Source: Cladorhizidae sp. MBARI D1340-BT2 (taxonomy: Eukaryota > Porifera > Demospongiae > Poecilosclerida > Cladorhizidae). From it: a stretch of 64,000 nucleotides of DNA. The number at the start of each line of letters is the position of its first letter. Position 1 is the stretch's first letter. Shown here piece after piece: positions 11,052 through 24,090 of the stretch. Under the pieces are notes generated by a model that saw only the letters and a list, made by a program, of their open reading frames with translations, searched no databases and was not told where the DNA came from. Position numbers and translations under genes: made by a program. The DNA lies in assembly GCA_028752905.1 (NCBI GenBank), contig JAQNBH010000088.1, forward strand, positions 1 through 64,000, in the 5' to 3' direction.

Positions 11052-12893
11052 GTGAGCCACTGCAACACTGACCAACTAATTACTAGACTAATAGGCCCAC
11101 CAGTAGTGAGCCACTGCAACACTGACCAACTAATTACTAGACTAATAGGCCCACCAGTAGTGAGCCACTGCAACACTGACCCACTAATTACTAGACTAAT
11201 AGGCCCACCAGTAGTGAGCCACTGCAACACTGATCCACTAATTACTAGACTAATAGGCCCACCAGTAGTGAGTCATTGCAACACTGACCAACTAATTACT
11301 AGACTAATAGGCCGACCAGTAGTGAGCCACTGCAACACTGACCACTAATTACAAGACTAATAGGCCCACCAGTAGTGAGCCACTACAACACTGACCACTA
11401 ATTACTAGACTAATAGGCCCACCAGTAGTGAGCCACTGCAACACTGACCCATTAATTACTAGACTAATAGGCCCACCAGTAGTGAGCTACTGCAACACTG
11501 ACCCACTAATTACTAGACTAATAGGCCCACCAGTAGTGAGCCACTGCAACACTGACCCACTAATTACTAGACTACTAGTAGTGAGCCACTGCAACACTGA
11601 CCACTAATTACTAGACTAATAGGCCCACCAGTAGTGAGCCACTGCAACACTGACCCACTAATTACTAGACTTATAGGCCCACCAGTAGTCAGCCACTGCA
11701 ACACTGACCCACTAATTACTAGACTAATAGGCCCACCAGTATTGAGACACTGCAACACTGACCCACTAATTACTAGACTAATAGGCCCACCAGTAGTGAG
11801 CCACTGCAACACTGACCAACTAATTACTAGACTAATATGCCCACCAGTAGTGAGCCACTGCAACACTGACCACTAATTACTAGACAAATAGGCCCACCAG
11901 TAGTGAGCCACTGCAACACTGACCCACTAATTACTAGACTAATAGGCTCACCAGTAGTGAGCCACTGCAACACTGACCCACTAATTACTAGACTAATAGG
12001 CCCACCAGTAGTGAGCCACTGCAACACTGACCCACTAATTACTAGACTAATAGGCCCACCAGTAGTGAGCCACTGCAACACTGACCAACTAATTACTAGA
12101 CTAATAGGCCCACCAGTAGTGAGCCACTGCAACACTGACCAACTAATTACTAGACTAATAGGCCCACCAGTAGTGAGCCACTTCAACACTGACCAACTAA
12201 TTACTAGACTAATAGGCCCACCAGTAGTGAGCCACTGCAACACTGATCCACTAATTACTAGACTAATAGGCCCACCAGTAGTGAGTCACTGCAACACTGA
12301 CCAACTAATTACTAGACTAATAGGCCGACCGGTAGTGAGCCACTGCAACACTGACCACTAATTACTAGACTAATAGGCCCACCAGTAGTGAGCCACTACA
12401 ACACTGACCACTAATTACTAGACTAATAGGCCCACCAGTAGTGAGCCACTGCAACACTGACCCATTAATTACTAGACTAATAGGCCCACCAGTAGTGAGC
12501 TACTGCAACACTGACCCACTAATTACTAGACTAATAGGCCCACCAGTAGTGAGCCACTGCAACACTGACCCACTAATTACTAGACCACTAGTAGTGAGCC
12601 ACTGCAACACTGACCACTAATTACTAGACTAATAGGCCCACCAGTAGTGAGCCACTGCAACACTGACCCACTAATTACTAGACTTATAGGCCCACCAGTA
12701 GTCAGCCACTGCAACACTGACCCACTAATTACTAGACTAATAGGCCCACCAGTAGTGAGACACTGCAACACTGACCCACTAATTACTAGACTAATAGGCC
12801 CACCAGTAGTGAGCCACTGCAACACTGACCAACTAATTACTAGACTAATATGCCCACCAGTAGTGAGCCACTGTAACACTGACCACTAATTAC
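11052..12893 (+). repeat. 1,013-bp tandem higher-order repeat pair
   Basis: About 11,052-11,880 repeats at about 12,065-12,893 with an offset of 1,013 bp. Shared markers in order are GGCCGACC, CACTACAAC (11381 and 12394), CATTAATT, GAGCTACTGC, the 45-bp monomer (ACTAGT at 11574 and 12587), CTTATA with GTCAGCC, GAGACACTGC, and CAACTAATT with AATATGCCC. Similar pairs occur at 16148/17269 (offset 1,121, two monomers longer), 21189/22202, 26067/27080 and 53394/54407, using CACTACAAC as the anchor. Confidence 0.88.
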
Positions 12894-14045
12894 TAGACTA
12901 ATAGGCCCACCAGTAGTGAGCCACTGCAACACTGACCCACTAATTACTAGACTAATAGGCCCACCAGTAGTGAGCCACTGCAACACTGACCACTAATTAC
13001 TAGACTAATAGGCTCACCAGTAGTGAGCCACTGCAACACTGACCCACTAATTACTAGACTAATAGGCCCACCAGTAGTGAGCCACTGCAACACTGACCCA
13101 CTAATTACTAGACTAATAGGCCCACCAGTAGTGAGTCACTGCAACACTGAGCCACTAATTAATAGACTAATAGGCCCACCAGTAGTGAGCCACTGCAACA
13201 CTGACCCACTAATTACTAGACTAATAGGCCCACCAGTAGTGAGCCACTGCAACACTGACCCACTAATTACTAGACTAATAGGCCCACCAGTAGTTAGCCA
13301 CTGCAACACTTACTCACTAATTACTAGACTAATAGGCCCACCAGTAGTTAGCCACTGCAACACTGACCCACTAATTACTAGACTAATAGGCCCACCAGTA
13401 GTGAGCCACTGCAACACTGACCCACTAATTACTAGACTAATAGGCCCACCAGTAGTGAGCCACTGCAACACTGACCAACTAATTACTAGACTAATAGGCC
13501 CACCAGTAGTGAGCCACTGCAACACTGACCCACTAATTACTAGACCAATAGGCCCACCAGTAGTGAGCCACTGCAACACTGACCACTAATTAATAGACCA
13601 ATAGGCCATCAGTAGTGAGCCACTGCAACACTGACCACTAATTACTAGACTAATAGGCCCACCAGTAGTGAGCCACTGCAACACTGACCAACTAATTACT
13701 AGACTAATAGGCCCACCAGTAGTGAGCCACTGCAACACTGACCCACTAATTACTAGACTAATAGGCCCACCAGTAGTGAGCCACTGCAACACTGACCCAC
13801 TAATTACTAGACTAATAGGCCCACCAGTAGTGAGCCACTGCAACACTGACCAACTAATTACTAGACTAATAGGCCCACCAGTAGTGAGCCACTGCAACAC
13901 TGACCCACTAATTACTAGACTAATAGGCCCACCAGTAGTGAGCCACTGCAACACTGACCCACTAATTACTAGACTAATAGGCCCACCAGTAGTGAGCCAA
14001 TGCAACACTGACCACTAATTACTAGACTAATAGGCCCACTAGTAG
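11052..14045 (+). repeat. 3-kb block, member 1 of a 42-kb-spaced duplication
   Basis: Variant order and spacing match about 53,065-56,058 at a constant offset of 42,013 bp. Matching points include CACTACAAC 11381/53394 and 12394/54407, the 45-bp monomers 12587/54600, the AACACTTACTCACT monomer near 13,310/55,323, GACCAATAGG near 13,544/55,557, and the GGCCATCAGTAG monomer near 13,605/55,618. Small differences exist, for example TTAATAGAC near 13,160 against TTACTAGAC near 55,173. The match ends near 14,045/56,058. No gene is present. Confidence 0.88.
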
Positions 14046-14925
14046 TGAGCCACTGCAACACTGACCCACTAATTACTAGACTAAGAGGCCCACCAGTAGT
14101 GAGCCACTGCAACACTGACCAACTAATTACTAGACTAATAGTCCCACCAGTGAGCCACTGCAACACTGACCAACTAATTACTAGATTAATAGGCCCACCA
14201 GTAGTGAGCCACTGCAACACTGACCCACTAATTACTAGACTAATAGGCCCACCAGTAGTGAGCCACTGCAACACTGACCCACTAATTACTAGTCTAATAG
14301 GCCCACCAGTAGTGAGCCACTGCAACACTGACCCACTAATTACTAGACTAATAGGCCCACCAGTAGTGAGCCACTGCAACACTGACCCACTAATTACTAG
14401 ACTTATAGGCCCACCAGTAGTGAGCCACTGCAACACTGACCCACTAATTACTAGACTAATAGGCCCACAAGTAGTGAGCCACTGCAACACTGACCCACTA
14501 ATTACTAGACTAATAGGCCCACCAGTAGTGAGCCACTGCAACACTGACACACTAATTACTAGACTAATAGGCCCACCAGTATTGAGCCACTGCAACACTG
14601 ACCAACTAATTACTAGACTAATAGGCACACCAGTAGTGAGCCACTGCAACACTGACCAACTAATTACTAGACTAATAGGCCCACCAGTAGTGAGCCACTG
14701 CAACACTGACCCACTAATTACTAGACTAATAGGCCCACCAGTAGTGAGCCACTGCAACACTGACCCACTAATTACTAGACTAATAGGAGTGAGCCACTGC
14801 AACACTGACCACTAATTACTAGACTAATAGGCCCACCAGTAGTGAGCCACTGCAAGACTGACCACTAATTACTAGACTAATAGGCCCACCAGTAGTGAGC
14901 CACTGCAACACTGACCCACTAATTA
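14046..14925 (+). repeat. Satellite tract with unusual variants, single copy in window
   Basis: Contains ACTAAGAGGCCC (near 14,085), ATAGTCCCACCAGTGAGCC (a 51-bp monomer, near 14,141), ACTAGTCTAATAGG (near 14,291), CACAAGTAG (near 14,467), GACACACT (near 14,548) and a distinct 9-bp deletion near 14,784 (AATAGGAGTGAG). Several of these variants reappear singly in the 18-20 kb and 23 kb regions. I did not find the tract as a whole elsewhere. It carries no gene. Confidence 0.75.
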
Positions 14926-17900
14926 CTAGACTAATAGGCCCACCAGTAGTGAGCCACTGCAACACTGACCACTAATTACTAGACTAATAGGCCCACCAGT
15001 AGTGAGCCACTGCAACATTGACCCAGACCCACTAATTACTAGACTAATAGGCCCACCAGTAGTGAGCCACTGCAACACTGACCCACTAATTACTAGAATA
15101 ATAGGCCCACCAGTAGTGAGCCACTGCAACACTGACCCACTAATTACTAGACTAATAGGCCTACCAGTAGTGAGCCACTGCAACACTGACCCACTAATTA
15201 CTAGACTAATAGGCCCACCAGTATAGTGAGCTACTGCAACACTGACCCACTAATTACTAGACTAATAGGCCCACCAGTAGTGAGCCACTGCAACACTGAC
15301 CCACTAATTACTAGACTAATAGGCTCACCAGTAGTGAGCCACTGCAACACTGACCCACTAATTACTAGACTAATAGGCCCACCAGTAGTGAGCCACTGCA
15401 ACACTGACCCACTAATTACTAGACTAATAGGCCCACCAGTAGTGAGCCACTGCAACACTGACCCACTAATTACTAGACTAATAGGCCCACCAGTAGTGAG
15501 CCACTGCAACACTGACCAACTAATTACTAGACGAATAGGCCCACCAGTAGTGAGCCACTGCAACACTGACCCACTAATTACTAGACTAATAGGCCCACCA
15601 GTAGTGAGCCACTGCAACACTGACCACTAATACATAGACTAATAGGCCCACCAGTAGTGAGCCACTGCAACACTGACCCACTAATTACTAGACTAATAGG
15701 CCACCAGTAGTGAGCCACTGCAACACTGACCAACTAATTACTAGACTAATAAGGCCCACCAGTAGTGAGCCACTGCAACACTGACCAACTAATTACTAGA
15801 CTAATAGGCTCACCAGTAGTGAGCCACTGCAACACTGACCAACTAATTACTAGACTAATAGGCCCACCAGTAGTGAGCCACTGCAACACTGACCAACTAA
15901 TTACTAGACTAATAGGCCCACCAATAGTGAGCCACTTCAACACTGACCAACTAATTACTAGACTAATAGGCCCACCAGTAGTGAGCCACTGCAACACTGA
16001 TCCACTAATTACTAGACTAATAGGCCCACCAGTAGTGAGTCATTGCAACACTGACCAACTAATTACTAGACTAATAGGCCGACCAGTAGTGAGCCACTGC
16101 AACACTGACCACTAATTACTAGACTAATAGGCCCACCAGTAGTGAGCCACTACAACACTGACCACTAATTACTAGACTAATAGGCCCACCAGTAGTGAGC
16201 CACTGCAACACTGACCCATTAATTACTAGACTAATAGGCCCACCAGTAGTGAGCTACTGCAACACTGACCCACTAATTACTAGACTAATAGGCCCACCAG
16301 TAGTGAGCCACTGCAACACTGACCCACTAATTACTAGACTACTAGTAGTGAGCCACTGCAACACTGACCACTAATTACTAGACTAATAGGCCCACCAGTA
16401 GTGAGCCACTGCAACACTGACCCACTAATTACTAGACTTATAGGCCCACCAGTAGTCAGCCACTGCAACACTGACCCACTAATTACTAGACTAATAGGCC
16501 CACCAGTAGTGAGCCACTGCAACACTGACCCACTAATTACTAGACTAATAGGCCCACCAGTAGTGAGCCACTGCAACACTGACCAACTAATTACTAGACT
16601 AATATGCCCACCAGTAGTGAGCCACTGCAACACTGACCACTAATTACTAGACGAATAGGCCCACCAGTAGTGAGCCACTGCAACACTGACCCACTAATTA
16701 CTAGACTAATAGGCCCACCAGTAGTGAGCCACTGCAACACTGACCCACTAATTACTAGATTAATAGGCCCACCAGTAGTGAGCCACTGCAACACTGACCC
16801 ACTAATTACTAGACTAATAGGCCCACCAGTAGTGAGCCACTGCAACACTGACCCACTAATTACTAGACTAATAGGCCCACCAGTAGTGAGCCACTGCAAC
16901 ACTGACCCACTAATTACTAGACTAATAGGCCCACCAGTAGTGAGCCACTGCAACACTGACCAACTAATTACTAGACTAATAGGCCCACCAGTAGTGAGCC
17001 ACTGCAACACTGACCAACTAATTACTAGACTAATAGGCCCACCAGTATTGAGCCACTTCAACACTGACCAACTAATTACTAGACTAATAGGCCCACCAGT
17101 AGTGAGCCACTGCAACACTGATCCACTAATTACTAGACTAATAGGCCCACCAGTAGTGAGTCACTGCAACACTGACCAACTAATTACTAGACTAATAGGC
17201 CGACCAGTAGTGAGCCACTGCAACACTGACCACTAATTACTAGACTAATAGGCCCACCAGTAGTGAGCCACTACAACACTGACCACTAATTACTAGACTA
17301 ATAGGCCCACCAGTAGTGAGCCACTGCAACACTGATCCATTAATTACTAGACTAATAGGCCCACCAGTAGTGAGCTACTGCAACACTGACCCACTAATTA
17401 CTAGACTAATAGGCCCACCAGTAGTGAGCCACTGCAACACTGACCCACTAATAACTAGACCACTAGTAGTGAGCCACTGCAACACTGACCACTAATTACT
17501 AGACTAATAGGCCCACCAGTAGTGAGCCACTGCAACACTGACCCACTAATTACTAGACTTATAGGCCCACCAGTAGTCAGCCACTGCAACACTGACCCAC
17601 TAATTACTAGACTAATAGGCCCACCAGTAGTGAGACACTGCAACACTGACCCACTAATTACTAGACTAATAGGCCCACCAGTAGTTAGCACTGCAACACT
17701 GACCAACTAATTACTAGACTAATATGCCCACCAGTAGTGAGCCACTGCAACACTGACCACTAATTACTAGACTAATAGGCCCACCAGTAGTGAGCCACTG
17801 CAACACTGACCCACTAATTACTAGACTAATAGGCCCACCAGTAGTGAGCCACTGCAACACTGACCAACTAATTACTAGACTAATAGGCCCACCAGTAGTG

Positions 17901-19212
17901 AGCCACTGCAACACTGACCACTAATTACTAGACTAATAGGCCCACCAGTAGTGAGCCACTGCAACACTGACCACTAATTACTAGACTAATAGGCCCACCA
18001 GTAGTGAGCCACTGCAACACTGACCACTAATTACTAGACTAATAGGCCCACCAGTAGTGAGCCACTGCAACACTGACCCGCTAATTACTAGACTAATAGG
18101 CCCACCAGTAGTGAGCCACTGCAACACTGACCACTAATTACTAGACTAATAGGCCCACCAGTAGTGAGCCACTGCAACACTGACCCACTAATTACTAGAC
18201 TAATAGGCCCACCAGTAGTGAGCCACTGCAACACTGACCCACTAATTACTAGACTAATAGGCCCACCAGTAGTGAGCCACTGCAAAACTGACCCACTAAT
18301 TACTAGACTAATAGGCCCACCAGTAGTGAGCCACTGCAACACTGACCAACTAATTACTAGACTAATAGGCCCACCAGTGAGCCACTGCAACACTGACCAA
18401 CTAATCACTAGACTAATAGGCCCACCAGTAGTGAGCCACTGCAACACTGACCCACTAATTACTAGACTAATAGGCCCACCAGTAGTGAGCCACTGCAACA
18501 CTGACCCACTAATTACTAGTCTAATAGGCCCACCAGTAGTGAGCCACTGCAACACTGACCACTAATTACTAGACTAATAGGCCCACCAGTAGTGAGCCAC
18601 TGCAACACTGACCACTAATTACTAGACTAATAGGCCAACCAGTAGTGAGCCACTGCAACATTGACCACTAATTACTAGACTAATAGGCCCACCAGTAGTG
18701 AGCCACTGCAACACTGACCACTAATTACTAGACTAATAGGCCCACCAGTAGTGAGCCACTGCAACACTGACCCACTAATTACTAGACTAATAGGCCCACC
18801 AGTAGTGAGTCACTGCAACACTGACCCACTAATTACTAGACTAATAGGCCCACCAGTAGTGAGCCACTGCAACACTGATCACTAATTACTAGACTAATAG
18901 GCCCACCAGTAGTGAGCCACTGCAACACTGACCCACTAATTACTAGACTAATAGGCCCACCAGTAGTGAGCCACTGCAACACTGAACCACTAATTACTAG
19001 ACTAATAGGCCCAACATTGGTGAGCCACTGCAACACTGACCCACTAATTACTACACTTATAGGCCCACCAGTAGTGAGCCACTGCAACACTGACCCACTA
19101 ATTACTAGACTTATAGGCCCACCAGTAGTGAGCCACTGCAACACTGACCCACTAATTACTAGACTAATAGGCCCACAAGTAGTGAGCCACTGCAACACTG
19201 ACCCACTAATTA
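14926..19212 (+). repeat. Large HOR family of about 5 kb, unit 1
   Basis: From 14,926 to about 16,640 the order matches 19,967 to about 21,680 at offset 5,041. After a two-monomer (108-bp) length difference near 16.7-17.1 kb, the match continues to about 18.8 kb at offset 4,933. Shared markers include the 60-bp monomer (15,002), the TA-insertion monomer (15,220), ATACATAGAC, AATAAGGCC, two 45-bp monomers (16,341 and 17,462), the TTAGCACTGC monomer near 17,693 and CCCGCTAATT near 18,079. The end, about 18,836-19,250, carries CAACATTGGTGAG and matches 29,823-30,290 instead. No gene is present. Confidence 0.85.
15002..15061 (+). repeat. 60-bp insertion monomer (1 of 3)
   Basis: A 6-bp duplication gives CATTGACCCAGACCCACT, the only 60-bp monomer type seen. 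It marks the three large units at 15,002, 20,043 and 24,921, with spacings of 5,041 and 4,878 bp. Confidence 0.93.
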
Positions 19213-22200
19213 CTAGACTAATAGGCCCACCAGTAGTGAGCCACTGCAAGACTGACCACTAATTACTAGACTAATAGGCCCACCAGTAGTGAGCCACTGC
19301 AACACTGACCCACTAATTACTAGACTAATAGGCCCACCAGTTGTGAGCCACTGCAACACTGACCCACTAATTACTAGACTAATAGGCCAACCAGTAGTGA
19401 GCCACTGCAACACTGACCCACTAATTACTTGACTAATATGCCTACCAGTTGTGAGCCACTGCAACACTGACCCACTAATTACTAGACTAATAGGCCCACC
19501 AGTATAGTGAGCTACTGCAACACTGACCCACTAATTACTAGACTAATAGGCCCACCAGTAGTGAGCCACTGCAACACTGACCCACTAATTACTAGACTAA
19601 TAGGCACACCAGTAGTGAGCCACTGCAACACTGACCACTAATTACTAGACTAATAGGCCCACCAGTAGTGAGCCACTGCAACACTGACCCACTAATGACT
19701 AGACTAATAGGCCCACCGGTAGTGAGCCACTGCAACACTGACCACTAATTACTAGACGAATAGGCCCACCAGTAGTGAGCCACTGCAACACTGACCCACT
19801 AATTACTAGACTAATAGGCCCACCAGTAGTGAGCCACTGCAACACTGACACACTAATTACTAGACTAATAGGCCCACCAGTAGTGAGCCACTGCAAGACT
19901 GACCACTAATTACTAGACTAATAGGCCCACCAGTAGTGAGCCACTGCAACACTGACCCACTAATTACTAGACTAATAGGCCCACCAGTAGTGAGCCACTG
20001 CAACACTGACCACTAATTACTAGACTAATAGGCCCACCAGTAGTGAGCCACTGCAACATTGACCCAGACCCACTAATTACTAGACTAATAGGCCCACCAG
20101 TAGTGAGCCACTGCAACACTGACCCACTAATTACTAGAATAATAGGCCCACCAGTAGTGAGCCACTGCAACACTGACCCACTAATTACTAGACTAATAGG
20201 CCTACCAGTAGTGAGCCACTGCAACACTGACCCACTAATTACTAGACTAATAGGCCCACCAGTATAGTGAGCTACTGCAACACTGACCCACTAATTACTA
20301 GACTAATAGGCCCACCAGTAGTGAGCCACTGCAACACTGACCCACTAATTACTAGACTAATAGGCTCACCAGTAGTGAGCCACTGCAACACTGACCCACT
20401 AATTACTAGACTAATAGGCCCACCAGTAGTGAGCCACTGCAACACTGACCCACTAATTACTAGACTAATAGGCCCACCAGTAGTGAGCCACTGCAACACT
20501 GACCCACTAATTACTAGACTAATAGGCCCACCAGTAGTGAGCCACTGCAACACTGACCAACTAATTACTAGACGAATAGGCCCACCAGTAGTGAGCCACT
20601 GCAACACTGACCCACTAATTACTAGACTAATAGGCCCACCAGTAGTGAGCCACTGCAACACTGACCACTAATACATAGACTAATAGGCCCACCAGTAGTG
20701 AGCCACTGCAACACTGACCCACTAATTACTAGACTAATAGGCCACCAGTAGTGAGCCACTGCAACACTGACCAACTAATTACTAGACTAATAAGGCCCAC
20801 CAGTAGTGAGCCACTGCAACACTGACCAACTAATTACTAGACTAATAGGCTCACCAGTAGTGAGCCACTGCAACACTGACCAACTAATTACTAGACTAAT
20901 AGGCCCACCAGTAGTGAGCCACTGCAACACTGACCAACTAATTACTAGACTAATAGGCCCACCAATAGTGAGCCACTTCAACACTGACCAACTAATTACT
21001 AGACTAATAGGCCCACCAGTAGTGAGCCACTGCAACACTGATCCACTAATTACTAGAATAATAGGCCCACCAGTAGTGAGTCATTGCAACACTGACCAAC
21101 TAATTACTAGACTAATAGGCCGACCAGTAGTGAGCCACTGCAACACTGACCACTAATTACTAGACTAATAGGCCCACCAGTAGTGAGCCACTACAACACT
21201 GACCACTAATTACTAGACTAATAGGCCCACCAGTAGTGAGCCACTGCAACACTGACCCATTAATTACTAGACTAATAGGCCCACCAGTAGTGAGCTACTG
21301 CAACACTGACCCACTAATTACTAGACTAATAGGCCCACCAGTAGTGAGCCACTGCAACACTGACCCACTAATTACTAGACTACTAGTAGTGAGCCACTGC
21401 AACACTGACCACTAATTACTAGACTAATAGGCCCACCAGTAGTGAGCCACTGCAACACTGACCCACTAATTACTAGACTTATAGGCCCACCAGTAGTCAG
21501 CCACAGCAACACTGACCCACTAATTACTAGACTAATAGGCCCACCAGTAGTGAGACACTGCAACACTGACCCACTAATTACTAGACTAATAGGCCCACCA
21601 GTAGTGAGCCACTGCAACACTGACCAACTAATTACTAGACTAATATGCCCACCAGTAGTGAGCCACTGCAACACTGACCACTAATTACTAGACGAATAGG
21701 CCCACCAGTAGTGAGCCACTGCAACACTGACCCACTAATTACTAGACTAATAGGCTCACCAGTAGTGAGCCACTGCAACACTGACCCACTAATTACTAGA
21801 CTAATAGGCCCACCAGTAGTGAGCCACTGCAACACTGACCCACTAATTACTAGACTAATAGGCCCACCAGTAGTGAGCCACTGCAACACTGACCAACTAA
21901 TTACTAGACTAATAGGCCCACCAGTAGTGAGCCACTGCAACACTGACCAACTAATTACTAGACTAATAGGCCCACCAGTATTGAGCCACTTCAACACTGA
22001 CCAACTAATTACTAGACTAATAGGCCCACCAGTAGTGAGCCACTGCAACACTGATCCACTAATTACTAGACTAATAGGCCCACCAGTAGTGAGTCACTGC
22101 AACACTGACCAACTAATTACTAGACTAATAGGCCGACCAGTAGTGAGCCACTGCAACACTGACCACTAATTACTAGACTAATAGGCCCACCAGTAGTGAG

Positions 22201-24090
22201 CCACTACAACACTGACCACTAATTACTAGACTAATAGGCCCACCAGTAGTGAGCCACTGCAACACTGATCCATTAATTACTAGACTAATAGGCCCACCAG
22301 TAGTGAGCTACTGCAACACTGACCCACTAATTACTAGACTAATAGGCCCACCAGTAGTGAGCCACTGCAACACTGACCCACTAATAACTAGACCACTAGT
22401 AGTGAGCCACTGCAACACTGACCACTAATTACTAGACTAATAGGCCCACCAGTAGTGAGCCACTGCAACACTGACCCACTAATTACTAGACTTATAGGCC
22501 CACCAGTAGTCAGCCACTGCAACACTGACCCACTAATTACTAGACTAATAGGCCCACCAGTAGTGAGACACTGCAACACTGACCCACTAATTACTAGACT
22601 AATAGGCCCACCAGTAGTTAGCACTGCAACACTGACCAACTAATTACTAGACTAATATGCCCACCAGTAGTGAGCCACTGCAACACTGACCACTAATTAC
22701 TAGACTAATAGGCCCACCAGTAGTGAGCCACTGCAACACTGACCCACTAATTACTAGACTAATAGGCCCACCAGTAGTGAGCCACTGCAACACTGACCAA
22801 CTAATTACTAGACTAATAGGCCCACCAGTAGTGAGCCACTGCAACACTGACCACTAATTACTAGACTAATAGGCCCACCAGTAGTGAGCCACTGCAACAC
22901 TGACCACTAATTACTAGACTAATAGGCCCACCAGTAGTGAGCCACTGCAACACTGACCACTAATTACTAGACTAATAGGCCCACCAGTAGTGAGCCACTG
23001 CAACACTGACCCGCTAATTACTAGACTAATAGGCCCACCAGTAGTGAGCCACTGCAACACTGACCACTAATTACTAGACTAATAGGCCCACCAGTAGTGA
23101 GCCACTGCAACACTGACCCACTAATTACTAGACTAATAGGCCCACCAGTAGTGAGCCACTGCAACACTGACCCACTAATTACTAGACTAATAGGCCCACC
23201 AGTAGTGAGCCACTGCAAAACTGACCCACTAATTACTAGACTAATAGGCCCACCAGTAGTGAGCCACTGCAACACTGACCAACTAATTACTAGACTAATA
23301 GGCCCACCAGTGAGCCACTGCAACACTGACCAACTAATTACTAGACTAATAGGCCCACCAGTAGTGAGCCACTGCAACACTGACCCACTAATTACTAGAC
23401 TAATAGGCCCACCAGTAGTGAGCCACTGCAACACTGACCCACTAATTACTAGTCTAATAGGCCCACCAGTAGTGAGCCACTGCAACACTGACCACTAATT
23501 ACTAGACTAATAGGCCCACCAGTAGTGAGCCACTGCAACACTGACCACTAATTACTAGACTAATAGGCCAACCAGTAGTGAGCCACTGCAACATTGACCA
23601 CTAATTACTAGACTAATTGGCCCACCAGTAGTGAGCCACTGCAACACTGACCACTAATTACTAGACTAATAGGCCCACCAGTAGTGAGCCACTGCAACAC
23701 TGACCCACTAATTACTAGACTAATAGGCCCACCAGTAGTGAGTCACTGCAACACTGACCCACTAATTACTAGACTAATAGACCCACCAGTAGTGAGCCAC
23801 TGCAACACTGACCACTAATTACTAGACTAATAGGCCCACCAGTAGTGAGCCACTGCAACACTGACCCACTAATTACTAGACTAATAGGCCCACCAGTAGT
23901 GAGCCACTGCAACACTGACCCACTAATTACTAGACTAATAGGCCCACCAGTAGTGAGCCACTGCAACACTGACCAACTAATTACTAGACTAATAGGCCCA
24001 CCAGTAGTGAGCCACTGCAACACTGACCACTAATTACTAGACTAATAGGCCCACTAGTAGTGAGCCACTGCAACACTGACCCACTAATTA
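19213..24090 (+). repeat. Large HOR family, unit 2 (4,878-bp tandem duplicate)
   Basis: Matches 24,091 to about 28,910 at a constant offset of 4,878 bp. Markers aligned at that offset include the TTGTGAGCC and ACTTGACTAATATGCC monomers, TA-insertion monomers 19,501/24,379 and 20,261/25,139, 60-bp monomers 20,043/24,921, and 45-bp monomers 21,382/26,260 and 22,395/27,273. Rare private changes are also shared, such as CCACAGCAAC (near 21,502 and 26,380) and AGAATAATAGG (near 21,055 and 25,933). Sharing of such private changes indicates a very recent duplication. Confidence 0.9.
20043..20102 (+). repeat. 60-bp insertion monomer (2 of 3)
   Basis: Same 6-bp insertion as at 15,002, in the same local variant context (AGAATAATAGG and GGCCTACC monomers follow, then the TA-insertion monomer). 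Confidence 0.93.
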